NCBI GenBank assembly: GCA_964030475.1
Contig: CAXIPT010000003.1
Span: 7,454,453 to 7,518,452, forward strand
Direction: 5' to 3'
DNA: 64,000 bases
Origin: Tethya wilhelma
Taxonomy: Eukaryota > Porifera > Demospongiae > Tethyida > Tethyidae
The notes under the pieces were generated by a model. The model worked only from the letters and a program-made list of their open reading frames with translations, was not told the origin of the DNA and made no database searches. Positions 32,901 to 42,800 of this stretch are shown here, piece by piece (within the stretch, counting starts at the first letter, position 1; every line of letters starts with the position of its first letter). The position numbers and the translations under genes are program-made.

Positions 32901-33019
32901 TTATACAGTGAGTGTCCATTAGTAACATTTAGTTGTGTTGTATGCTCTGACCTCACTGATGTAAGTTTGAGAAGAATAATTATTTGTATAATCACTCGAC
33001 AAGCTTTTGATTCAGACAT
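29915..33019 (-). pseudogene. Receptor A: decayed member of the beta-helix/multipass receptor array
   Basis: The copy starts MSESKACRVI at 33019 and aligns along gene B. It is broken by a small frameshift near 32500, by a deletion at about 31805 that removes roughly 900 bases of beta-helix present in B, and by a two-base TA insertion near 30745 (ACTATAGTG versus ACTAGTG in C). At the single N at 30301 a membrane-segment block (KNKWxNIxDALIFTNL) appears twice, once on each side. The ectodomain start resembles B, the middle of the membrane domain resembles C almost exactly, and the tail (FGANYKQ) resembles B again. It is tail-to-tail with POLH, only 173 bases away. Confidence 0.85.
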
Positions 33020-33033
33020 TTTTTGTACTACAG

Positions 33034-33344
33034 NNNNNNNNNNNNNNNNNNNNNNNNNNNNNNNNNNNNNNNNNNNNNNNNNNNNNNNNNNNNNNNNNNN
33101 NNNNNNNNNNNNNNNNNNNNNNNNNNNNNNNNNNNNNNNNNNNNNNNNNNNNNNNNNNNNNNNNNNNNNNNNNNNNNNNNNNNNNNNNNNNNNNNNNNNN
33201 NNNNNNNNNNNNNNNNNNNNNNNNNNNNNNNNNNNNNNNNNNNNNNNNNNNNNNNNNNNNNNNNNNNNNNNNNNNNNNNNNNNNNNNNNNNNNNNNNNNN
33301 NNNNNNNNNNNNNNNNNNNNNNNNNNNNNNNNNNNNNNNNNNNN
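33034..33344. other. Assembly gap (311 N)
   Basis: A run of N lies just upstream of the receptor A start codon. By comparison with gene B and with the first TTAA element copy, the gap should hide the 5' flank of receptor A and the left part of the TTAA element whose right part begins at 33345. All open frames across it are meaningless. Confidence 0.98.
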
Positions 33345-33623
33345 GCGTTGAGTCCAACGTACGCATAATTTTTCTTTGTGACCACGTGGCAAGCTGCAGC
33401 TATTTGACATACTTATACGCTTAGACTTACACTCATTTAGCTTCTTTCTTCCCCGTTCCTTCTCTTGGTGTGCTTCTACTGCTCATAATGTCTTGTAAGC
33501 GTTCAAATTCAAACTGCACGTGGTCGCATATTTTAATACACGCATATTGTTCTGCACACATTATGGCTTCACTACGCGGTGTAAATTACTACGCGTACAA
33601 CTTCCGTGCAATAGCACCTTTAA
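33345..33623. mobile_element. Second copy of the TTAA MITE (right part)
   Basis: This sequence is almost identical to 6041-6317 and ends with the same CTTCCGTGCAATAGCACCT inverted end and TTAA. Its left part is hidden in the gap. It lies in the 5' flank of receptor A. Confidence 0.8.
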
Positions 33624-34103
33624 GCTACGTGTAAACGCTTGAGCCGGCTGAGAAGTGGATTAGAGCTAGCTAGCGATTAATGACCGGCAAAATAATGTTG
33701 TTTGCGTAGCTATGAGTTGCAAAAGTATGTAAAATTATGCTGAAACTTTAGCGCTGTATTTTTTTTACCTGAAAAGAGGCTGCAATCCAAGAACACCAAA
33801 AATAAGGGAGGTTCTGTCGCAAATAACACTCGAGGAGTAAAAGGAAAGTAGTGCTACACAAAATGTATCTGTTTTAGCATAAACTGTAGCATTTTGAGCT
33901 TGCTAAAACTATTTTTTCTACTCGCTAAAATTTTCATTCTAATTAACGCACACCAATGACATCATTAATCCGGCTTTAATTCAGGTTTTGCGTTTACACT
34001 GCAAAGGTCCAAGCTAGATTGCAATAACGTGTGTAAACGCTCCCAATGCACATTCTAAACCGGTTTATAGTAATCCGGATTGGTGCGTGTAAACGGGGCT
34101 TAA
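33620..34103. mobile_element. Different TTAA-ended MITE, abutting the previous one
   Basis: It starts TTAAGCTACGTGTAAACGC and ends GTGTAAACGGGGCTTAA, an inverted pair, with CCGGCT / AATCCGG motifs inside and no coding frame. It shares its left TTAA with the right TTAA of the preceding element. The flank 34104-34360 matches the spacer between genes B and C (39430-39700). Confidence 0.65.
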
Positions 34104-34362
34104 GTAGTTCAGTCCAATGAAAGAGTTAGAGTGTAATTATTTAGAATAACATTTGCTGTTGTGCTATATAATTATTATTGCTTTCATTAAGTGTTATTTT
34201 CAAACTGCTCTTCTTTGAATAGTTTTCTTCAGAATATCACAATTGTTAAGAACAGAAATATTTTGGGAAGCAATACATTAGACTAAAAATTTTCACACAA
34301 CACACTTTACACATAATCAATAATAATGAATGCATAATATATGATGATCATAATGGTACAGA

Positions 34363-34690
34363 TAGCGAAAATAGAACCCAGCAAAAGCCGACAGTTATAA
34401 TATTATTTGTAACAGCTTTGAAAGGAATCTAGTATTGGTTTCATTTTCTCCAGAAACATGATTTGTGTAACTTTCCTCACAAACTTGAGATTGCAGAGTT
34501 CCAGGGCTTTATACAACTTTGGATAAGCGATCAGTAGCAGTGGTGGGATTAACACAACAGTGGACAAACAAACTAGTGCTGGAATTGCATACCTAATGTG
34601 CTCACCACTGAAGTAATGCATGTTTCCTTGAAAGACATGTTCGATTGCCAAATAGATAGTCTTTGGTATCACTTCAGGGCTTGCATGTGC
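34363..34690 (-). pseudogene. Fragment of a receptor C-like gene
   Basis: About 110 codons match the membrane domain of gene C (GEHIRYAIPALVCLSTVVL, IMFLEKMKPILDSFQSCYK). The fragment stops abruptly at about 34690, where it meets POLH-derived sequence. Both ends are broken. It marks the breakpoint of the tandem duplication that created this array. Confidence 0.85.
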
Positions 34691-35445
34691 TTTGGTCAGC
34701 TATACAAAAGGACAACTAGTACAGCGACAGAGAAATCTACAACACATCCTGGCTGGTAAGCTGTATTTTTATGTTTATATGTAGCAACTAGGTAGAAATA
34801 CTTGTTGGAAAAACGGTGTAATAGTCAAATTTGTGTGATTTAGTATTCAATGCTTGGTTGTTATGTTCAACATCTAGCCTTGACTAATTAATAACCATGC
34901 ATCTTATTGAAGTATACCAAATTTCATGTGTACACAGGAGCAGTGGTATACTCAATCTTTCTCTAGTGGCTAGCAAGTCTAGAGATCACTCCATGTCTGG
35001 CCCCACAAACACAATATCATCGTATTTCACAAGGCAAGAGTCTCAGTTCCCAAGCTCTGTTATAGTGGATGTATCTAACACTGCTGGTTCTGCCCACTCT
35101 GATGAGAGGGTACAAGATGATAAGCATCCTAACAGCATCGTACTTTAAAGTTAACATCCATATTCCATCAGAGATTCCTAGAAGGTCATTTGTGAATTTG
35201 AATGGTAGTTTAGATAGCAATAACAGTAGTTTTCATTCAATGACTCCTGAACCATTACAAGTATCTGGCTCTGGTTTCAATGAAGAAAAGGAGGCTAAAT
35301 TTTGACAATTCTCTGAAAGAAAACAACTCTATGCTGTCTGAGATTTGTTTTGATTTTGGTGAAAATGTTGCTGTTTGGAATATTCAAGAGCACCAGGACT
35401 TTCACTTAGCCATGCAAATTCATAATAAGAAAAAAAATCATTGAG
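34691..35445 (+). pseudogene. POLH 3'-end pseudogene
   Basis: This copies the last two POLH exons and the intron between them. It has the GQLV codons, then the terminal exon with GPTNTISSYFTRQESQF. Small deletions break the frame after DKHPN and again after SGSGFNE. The zinc finger has lost a ligand (ICFDFGEN instead of ICSDCGEN). The upstream polymerase exons are absent. It lies between the receptor C-like fragment and gene B, just as real POLH lies next to receptor A. Confidence 0.88.
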
Positions 35446-35524
35446 TATACTATAAACAGTTGCAGTTAATAATCTATATGATTGTGTGCACGCTCAAAAA
35501 TTATAGTATAGTACCATATTCATC

Positions 35525-38500
35525 TCAGTATTGTTTGTAGTTTGCACCAAACGATTGAGACCCATCAAAGCTAAAATCACTCAACATTCGTGCTGGAAAC
35601 TCATCTAAATCAGTTTCATCTTCATCCTCATTCTTGCTCCTTGCCTGTCTCTTGCGGTAGTATTGTTGTATTGCTACTATAACACAATGTGTGATGTAAA
35701 CTGTCAAACAGATCAGAGGTAGTGAAATCAATACCACTTGTATTGCTCCAGTAGCATTAATGAAAGTTTGATTTTGCTTGGTTTCTGTGAGTGTAGAGAT
35801 AGAATAAGCAAGAGTAGTCATTGCATTAATGAGATTAAGGTTAATTAAAATGAAGGTGTCTATAATGTTGTGCCATTTATTCTTGTAAGGTTGAGCAACA
35901 CAATGGAGCATTAGGATCAAGAGGAGCTCAAACTGCAGTGTACCATATAGTGCATGGTTTGATATGAATATACTTGTGAGCAGCACTATTATCCGATAAC
36001 AGAAGTAAAGCCCTGCAAAAAATCGACAGTTATCTTTATAACAGCTTTGAAATGAACCCAGTATTGGTTTCATTCTCTCCAGAAACATGAGCTGCATCAC
36101 TCTAGTGATGTATTTGTTTTCACTCAACTTACACAAGGCCAGGACTTTGTAGCACATTGGATAGGTAATCATTAGCAGTGGTGGAATTAGGACAATTGTA
36201 AATAAACAAGCCAATGCAAGGGCAGTATACTTTAAATGTGTATGACTGAAATACCTCATATCTCCTCTAAATACATATGTCAATGTGTTGTGCTCTGCTA
36301 GTAGTGCATACCCTGGTGCATCATTATGGAGTGACAAGTAGACAGGTCTAACTAGTGCCAAGGATGTTCTGGTGCTTTGGGCATAGCACACCACTAGAAA
36401 TGCTGAGAGTCCATGAATAATTGAGCTTCGTAAAGTTCTTGGCTTTATACATCTGGCACAGCAGATAATGGCAGCAACCAACATAAAGGCAAACACAACA
36501 GTAACATATTTGAATGCAATCATGTCCAATGCATTAGCACCTTTCCACAGACAGAATGACATTGATTCAATATTAAAGAAGTCGAGGTTAAATATTCTGT
36601 AAATGGATGTTAAAACATCATAAGCATTTCTCTGATGTCGATCTGAGTAAACAATGTAACCACTTGCACTTGTTTCGAACGAATCAAGCACTTGAGCAAA
36701 GAATATGAAACCATTTGCTATACCAGATGTGAAACTAATATTAAACATCAGAACAATCATAAAAAAGAGAGCTGTTGGCAGCAGTTCTGATAGTATGTAA
36801 AATAACCAACCAAGATGGCAGTGTTCCTCTGTTCCACATTTGAAATGATTTGAATGATAAAGAACTGAATGATTATCTATGCAGCGTCCACAGATTATTC
36901 CAGTTCTGTTGTTTGGTCCACAAACAGTTCTGTCCAGTTTATGTGCATCTGGCTCAGTTGGTAATGGAAATAGTCTTAATCCATTGTTTTTCCAGCAATA
37001 CCCTGGTGGACATGTAGCAGTAAATAGTGTTGTTTCAGTAGCCGTTTTATTCAGGTACCCAACCCAGTAGCCGTGCCGAGCTAAAGCCTCATTATTTTCA
37101 TTACACTGTAGAATGCCTACATAGGATTGTTTTAGACTTGATCCACATGTACATTGAATAAGGCGTTGATTGGATCTATGTCTACTTGCATATCCAGGTG
37201 GGCATTCTGTCAATTCGATCTCTAGTTTTGCTTGAAAATTTCGACAAAATACTTTATGAAGTGTGAGTAAAGCTTTGCTGCCTGGTTTCCCATATAGCTG
37301 AAGTTTGTTATCAGAAATGTAACGTGAGGTGTTGTCAATAAGAATATCAGAGTTATTTGTTGAAACGTGGTAAATTCCTATATCTGGTTGTTCAAAATCA
37401 TCTACTGCTTCAATAGGAATGTCTATCTCTCTTCCTGGTACCACCTTAAGAGAACCATTTGTTTTTATCTTCAGTTGGCCTATACAAGATGCCATCTCAG
37501 GCTGACTTTCTGTTTTAGATTTTGTTACACTAGCATTAATATCAAGACAGTCAAATAGATCTTCAATGGTGGTGTTGTTTGAAGGATGGATCGTACAATT
37601 CCTGAAGCATGGTTCAAATGTGCTTACATAGAGAGTATTGCCAATTGTTCGTCCGGTTATTCTATTCTCTCCACTGCCTGCCTCATTCCCAGAGAATACA
37701 AACAGGGGGTTTGTTTCATTGTGTTCCGTTTGATCTTTGTTGTAATGGATGAAACAATGTTGTGAAGTTATATCACCATGGAAGAAAATTGAATAGAGTA
37801 TTGCTCCACCATGTGTAGAAGAAGTGTTGTTAACAAAGTAGAGTTTAGTGTTGCCTTTCACCTGTAATGTAGATATTCCTGATAGTGATAATGCTCCTCC
37901 ACTGAATCCTGTATTGTTTTGGAATGTAGCTTCAGTGTTTGGCTCAAATACTACTAATGCAGATATTAGTACCATACCAGATCCAATGTTATCACTTATT
38001 GTTGTTGTATTGTAAAAGTGTAGTGTGAATCCTGTGATTAACACTGTTCCCTCTCCTACTCTACATGCCACAGGAGGACTGTTCCTAGGGCAGTTGTCAA
38101 CAACTCTGTTGAAAATAAATGAACTCTCTACAAATTCTAGTTCTGGCATGTAGCCCGTGTCATATGTACTAAAATCATATGTTGTAATATCTAGTGCTGA
38201 TCCAAATTGAGCCTCATTTTCACTCCATGTACACCGTGTAAAATTGATCGTATTGTTGTCTTCATAAAATTTTGATGTGAACACTGAGGATCGAATTGTC
38301 ATTCCACCTCCAATTGTTGCACTATTCTTTTCAATTGTGCATTCAGTGAATGCAATTGTATTATTTTGAAGGTGCAGGTCAATATGAAATGAGGATTTAG
38401 AAAAACTCAAATGAACACCCCCACCTCCACAGGCCAAGTGTTTTTTGTTACATTCATTTTGGGAAAAGTTGGAACGTATAACTGAAAGCTCGTTATGAAA

Positions 38501-39364
38501 AGAAAAGCGATTGTCTTGAAAACGCACATACATCCCCAATCCCCACTGACCCTTATTGTTGACAAACTTAGAACCTGTTATGACAATTTTGTTTTTTGAT
38601 GAATTTTCTATGAAATACAGACATAATCCACCACCTCTTCCAGGCCTTAGATATCCAGGCACATAAGAAAAACTATTGATATTTTCATTTGCTTGTGCCA
38701 CATTATCTGTAAATCTACAATCTTTAATAAGGTAGTTGCTGTTACTGTTGTGATTGCTGCTCGTATGCTCAGTGGAATTTTTCCTTTTGCTGTATGTTGT
38801 AAAAATTATACATAATCCTGTACCTCCATTTTTCAATGAGTTATCTGCACCATTTTTTAAAAAGTGACTTTTAGTGATTGTCACAGCTCCATTGCAGTTG
38901 TGTATAATCATACCTGTTCCTGCACTAGAAGAGATGGTGATACTGTCAATTGTGACATTTGAACTTTCAGACAGAAATATCCCAGCAGTTATATCAGTTC
39001 CGAGATCATTCTCCTTATGTTGCCCACCACATTTTTCCAGGTTAAGATTTCTTATTTGAAGTTCCTCAATATATTCAAACCTCAGTCCTGCTCCATTTTG
39101 ACAGACTATCCTTTTGCCAGTGCAATTGTTGCACATTAGACTTATTCCTGAAAGATTTCTCAACACTATTAGGTAGGTTAGCTCAAAGATGTTATCTTCA
39201 AAGATGATTTCGATGTTTGTGTTGCTTTCCAATTCACTTGAGATGTTATATAGTGAGTGTCCATTAGTAACTTTTAGTTGTGTTGTATGCTCTGACCTCA
39301 CTGATGTAAGTTTGAGAAGAATAATTATTTGTATAATCACTTGACAAGCTTTTGGTTCAGACAT
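35525..39364 (-). CDS. Receptor B: beta-helix ectodomain, multipass membrane protein
   Basis: One uninterrupted frame gives 1279 residues from MSEPKACQ at 39364; the frame stays open to 39514, but this Met begins the signal peptide and is shared with receptor A. Residues about 30-650 contain many N-glycosylation sites and repeated short motifs such as FxNNxG.xGGA, GSGMVL and SGNEAGSGENRITG, typical of right-handed parallel beta-helix proteins. A Cys-rich module follows (about 720-850: ECPPGY, RHGYWVGYLN, TCPPGYCW, CGPNNRTGIICGRC). Eight or so hydrophobic segments make up the membrane domain (from HLGWLFYILSELLP, through CYAQSTRTSLAL and CRFFAGLYFCYR, to VVLISLPLICLTVYI). The tail is acidic and carries DEFPARML. 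I recognise no published name. Compared with C and D it lacks a few residues before CARCIKPRTL. It is probably a cell-surface receptor or adhesion protein. Confidence 0.88.
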   Translation of the reverse strand: MSEPKACQVIIQIIILLKLTSVRSEHTTQLKVTNGHSLYNISSELESNTNIEIIFEDNIFELTYLIVLRNLSGISLMCNNCTGKRIVCQNGAGLRFEYIEELQIRNLNLEKCGGQHKENDLGTDITAGIFLSESSNVTIDSITISSSAGTGMIIHNCNGAVTITKSHFLKNGADNSLKNGGTGLCIIFTTYSKRKNSTEHTSSNHNSNSNYLIKDCRFTDNVAQANENINSFSYVPGYLRPGRGGGLCLYFIENSSKNKIVITGSKFVNNKGQWGLGMYVRFQDNRFSFHNELSVIRSNFSQNECNKKHLACGGGGVHLSFSKSSFHIDLHLQNNTIAFTECTIEKNSATIGGGMTIRSSVFTSKFYEDNNTINFTRCTWSENEAQFGSALDITTYDFSTYDTGYMPELEFVESSFIFNRVVDNCPRNSPPVACRVGEGTVLITGFTLHFYNTTTISDNIGSGMVLISALVVFEPNTEATFQNNTGFSGGALSLSGISTLQVKGNTKLYFVNNTSSTHGGAILYSIFFHGDITSQHCFIHYNKDQTEHNETNPLFVFSGNEAGSGENRITGRTIGNTLYVSTFEPCFRNCTIHPSNNTTIEDLFDCLDINASVTKSKTESQPEMASCIGQLKIKTNGSLKVVPGREIDIPIEAVDDFEQPDIGIYHVSTNNSDILIDNTSRYISDNKLQLYGKPGSKALLTLHKVFCRNFQAKLEIELTECPPGYASRHRSNQRLIQCTCGSSLKQSYVGILQCNENNEALARHGYWVGYLNKTATETTLFTATCPPGYCWKNNGLRLFPLPTEPDAHKLDRTVCGPNNRTGIICGRCIDNHSVLYHSNHFKCGTEEHCHLGWLFYILSELLPTALFFMIVLMFNISFTSGIANGFIFFAQVLDSFETSASGYIVYSDRHQRNAYDVLTSIYRIFNLDFFNIESMSFCLWKGANALDMIAFKYVTVVFAFMLVAAIICCARCIKPRTLRSSIIHGLSAFLVVCYAQSTRTSLALVRPVYLSLHNDAPGYALLAEHNTLTYVFRGDMRYFSHTHLKYTALALACLFTIVLIPPLLMITYPMCYKVLALCKLSENKYITRVMQLMFLERMKPILGSFQSCYKDNCRFFAGLYFCYRIIVLLTSIFISNHALYGTLQFELLLILMLHCVAQPYKNKWHNIIDTFILINLNLINAMTTLAYSISTLTETKQNQTFINATGAIQVVLISLPLICLTVYITHCVIVAIQQYYRKRQARSKNEDEDETDLDEFPARMLSDFSFDGSQSFGANYKQY

Positions 39365-39802
39365 TTTTTGTACTACAGTTGAATTCAAGTCTGTGTGTCT
39401 CTGTGTAGGACTGTTAGTTATGTCTATAAGTAGTTCAGTCCAATGGAGAATATGTGGAATATAGTAACATTTGTAGATCTGATGATACACACATAATTGT
39501 ACACGTACATGCACATGTATGTGGTCATCTTATTGTTTTCATAAACTATGTCGCTTCCCAAAATGTTTTTGTTCTCAATAAATTTTTTAAGAAAACTACT
39601 CAAAGACGAGTATTCTGAAAATACTGTGACATTAGACTAAAATTTTCCACACTACACACTTTTACACATAATTAATAATTAAAAACTACAATTAATAGTT
39701 AATGCTTGTCTAGTATACAGGACACATAGCTATTAGTAAATTTAGGTAGACCATTTTTTTATCTCTCTTGCTGATCAGGTGTAATAGTCAGTTTAATTTT
39801 GT

Positions 39803-42800
39803 CTATTTTCTAAATAGTTTGTAGTTCAGTTCAGACAATTCAGTTTCTTCTAACATACGAGCAGGAAACTCATCTAAATCATCTTCACCTTCACTCTGTG
39901 CTTTCTTTTTGAGATAATGTTGTCGTAGAGTAGCCACGATGTGATACATTAAATACATTGCCATAGCAATCAGAGGCAATGACACCAGTACTACGTGAAG
40001 TGCTCCAACTCGATTTACAACAGTTTGGTTCTGTTCAGTTTCATCTAGTGTAGAATAGAAATAAGCAAAAATAGTCATTGCATTAATAAGACCAAGATTT
40101 GTAAAAATCAGAGCATCCATAATGTTGTGCCATTTATTCTTGTATGGCTGAGCAATACAATGGAGCATTAAGATCAAGAGAAGCTTGCAACCAAGAGCAC
40201 CATGAAAGAACCTGTAACTAGGTTTGAATGCATATATGATGAGTATAATTGTACGATAACAAAAATAGAGCCCTGCAAAAAAACGACAGTTATCTTTGTA
40301 GCAGCTTTGAAATGAATCTAGTATTGGTTTCATTTTCTCCAGAAACATGATTTGTGTAACTTTTTTCACAAACTTGTTTTCACTAAGATTACAGAATCCC
40401 AGGACTGTATAAAACTTTGGATAAGCGATCAGTAGCAGTGGTGGGATCAACACAACAGTGGACAAGCAAACTAGTGCTGGAATTGCATACCTCAGGTGCT
40501 CACTACTGAAGTAATGCATGTCTCCTCGAAAGACATATGTTCGATTGCTAAATATGTCGTCTTTGGTATCACTTCGGAGCTTAGTCGAAACAGGAATAAT
40601 AAGTGCCAGAGATGCTCTGGTGCTTTGGGCATAGCACACCACTAGAAATGCTGAGAGTCCATGAATAATTGAGCTTCGTAAAGTTCTTGGCTTTATACAT
40701 CTGGCACTACAGTGAGCTTTATTTAGAACCACAATAGTACCGGCTACTAGGAAGAAAGCAAACACAACTGTAACATATTTGAATGCAATCATGTCCAGTG
40801 CATTAGCACCTTTCCATAGACAGAATGACATTGATTCAATATTAAAGAAGTCGAGGTTAAATATTCTGTAAATAGATGTTAAAACTTCATAAGCATTTCT
40901 CTGATGTCGATCTGAGTAAACAATGTAACCACTTGCACTTGTTTCCAATGAATCAAGCACTTGAGCAAAGAATATGAAACCATTAGCTATACCAGATGTG
41001 AAACTGATATTGAACATCAGAACAATCATAAAAAAGAAAGTTGTTGGTAGCAATTCTGATAGTATGTAAAATAACCAACCAAGATGGCATGGTGTATCAG
41101 TATATCCACACTTATAATCTCTTGAATGATAAAAAACAGAATTATTGTCTATACAGTGTCCACAGATTATTCCTGTCCTGTTGTTTGGTCCACAAATAGT
41201 TCGGTCCAGATTCTCTATATAGTCTGGTTCAGTTGGTAATGGAAATAGTCTAGATCCATTGTCCACCCAGCAAAATCCTAGTGGGCAGATAGCAGTTACT
41301 AATGTTTCAGCCATAGCTATTTGGTTGAGGTAGCCAACCCAGTAGCCATGCCGAGCTAAAGCCTGATTGTTTTCATTACACTTCAGAATACCTTCATAGG
41401 ATTTTTTCTTACTTGATCCACACAAACACCCTGTGTGATTATGTAATGAATATAGTACATACCCAGGAGGGCATTGGATTAATTCAACTTCTATTTTGGC
41501 TCGTAATGTTTGACATATTGGCTTGTTGAGAATAAGAATGGCTGTGCTTCCTGGTTGGCCGTACAATAGTATCTTGTTGTCCGATATGTATGATGAAATT
41601 TCATTGATATTAATGTTGGAATTGTTTGTTGAAACATGGTAAATACCCACAGATGTTTGATTAAAATCATCCAAAGCCTCAATTGGAATATCTAACTCTC
41701 TTCCTGGTATAGCTTTCAGGGAAGTGTTGGTGTGAAACTTTAGACTACTAATGCATGTCCCTATGCTATGCTGCTGTTTAGTTTCAATAGCATTTTCAAT
41801 AGTAATATTAATGCCAAGACAGCAGGAAAGTCTGATAATCTCATGTCCACTGTTTGCAATATTTGATTGAGGACATTGTGAGCATGTTCGAAGCATTAAG
41901 CACTTCTTAAATGTTTTGGAAAAAATTGTGTCTGTATCACTCAATCCTGTAATCCTGTTTTCCCCATACCCTGCCTTGTTTCCAGAAAATATGAAAATTG
42001 GTTTAAAGTTATTTTTATTTTCACTTCTGATAAAACAGTGAGATGAAGTCATAACAGCGCCAGAGTAGGCAAAGTTATTTGATATTGCTCCTCCTTCAGT
42101 GACAGACTTATTATCTTTGAACAACACTTTAGTGTTGCTCTTCATATGCAGTACTGACTCTCCTGATAGTGAAATAGCCCCTCCGTATAGTCCTGTATTG
42201 TTTTGAAATATAGCTTGTGTGTTTGTCTCAAACACAATACTGGATGATTCAACTATCATTCCTGATCCTTCATTATCCTTGATGATGACTGTCGTATGAA
42301 AGTGTACTGTGAATCTAGTGATTAGTATAGTTCCTCGTCCTACTATACATGTCACGGGGAGATTATTCCCAGTACAATCGTCTTTGATTCTATTTGAAGT
42401 AAATGAGCAGTTTGTAAAGTCTGGTTCTGGTAAAGAACCATATGTGAGGTTGTCATTATTGAATGATGTAATGTCTAAAGCTGATCCAAATTGGGCCTGA
42501 TTATAACTCCATGTACATCTGATAAATTTGAGTGTGTTGTTGAAGTTTAATGAATCGAATCGTGACAGTTGGATTACCATTCCCCCTCCAATACTTGCAG
42601 TATTATTCTCAAATTTACAGTCAACGAATTTAAGTACATTATGGTTGAAGTTGGTTGTCTCATTTCCTGTACTTAGCCTTAGAAAGCTCATATAAATTCC
42701 TCCACCCCAACAACTCAAGTCACTTCTACTACACTTGTTATGAGAAAAGTTTGAGTTTGTAACCAATACCTGGTTTTGAAAGGAACTGTCTTGAAAACGC

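Noticed and set aside
33007..33424. Several open frames crossing the N run
   Set aside because: They consist almost entirely of unknown residues in an assembly gap.
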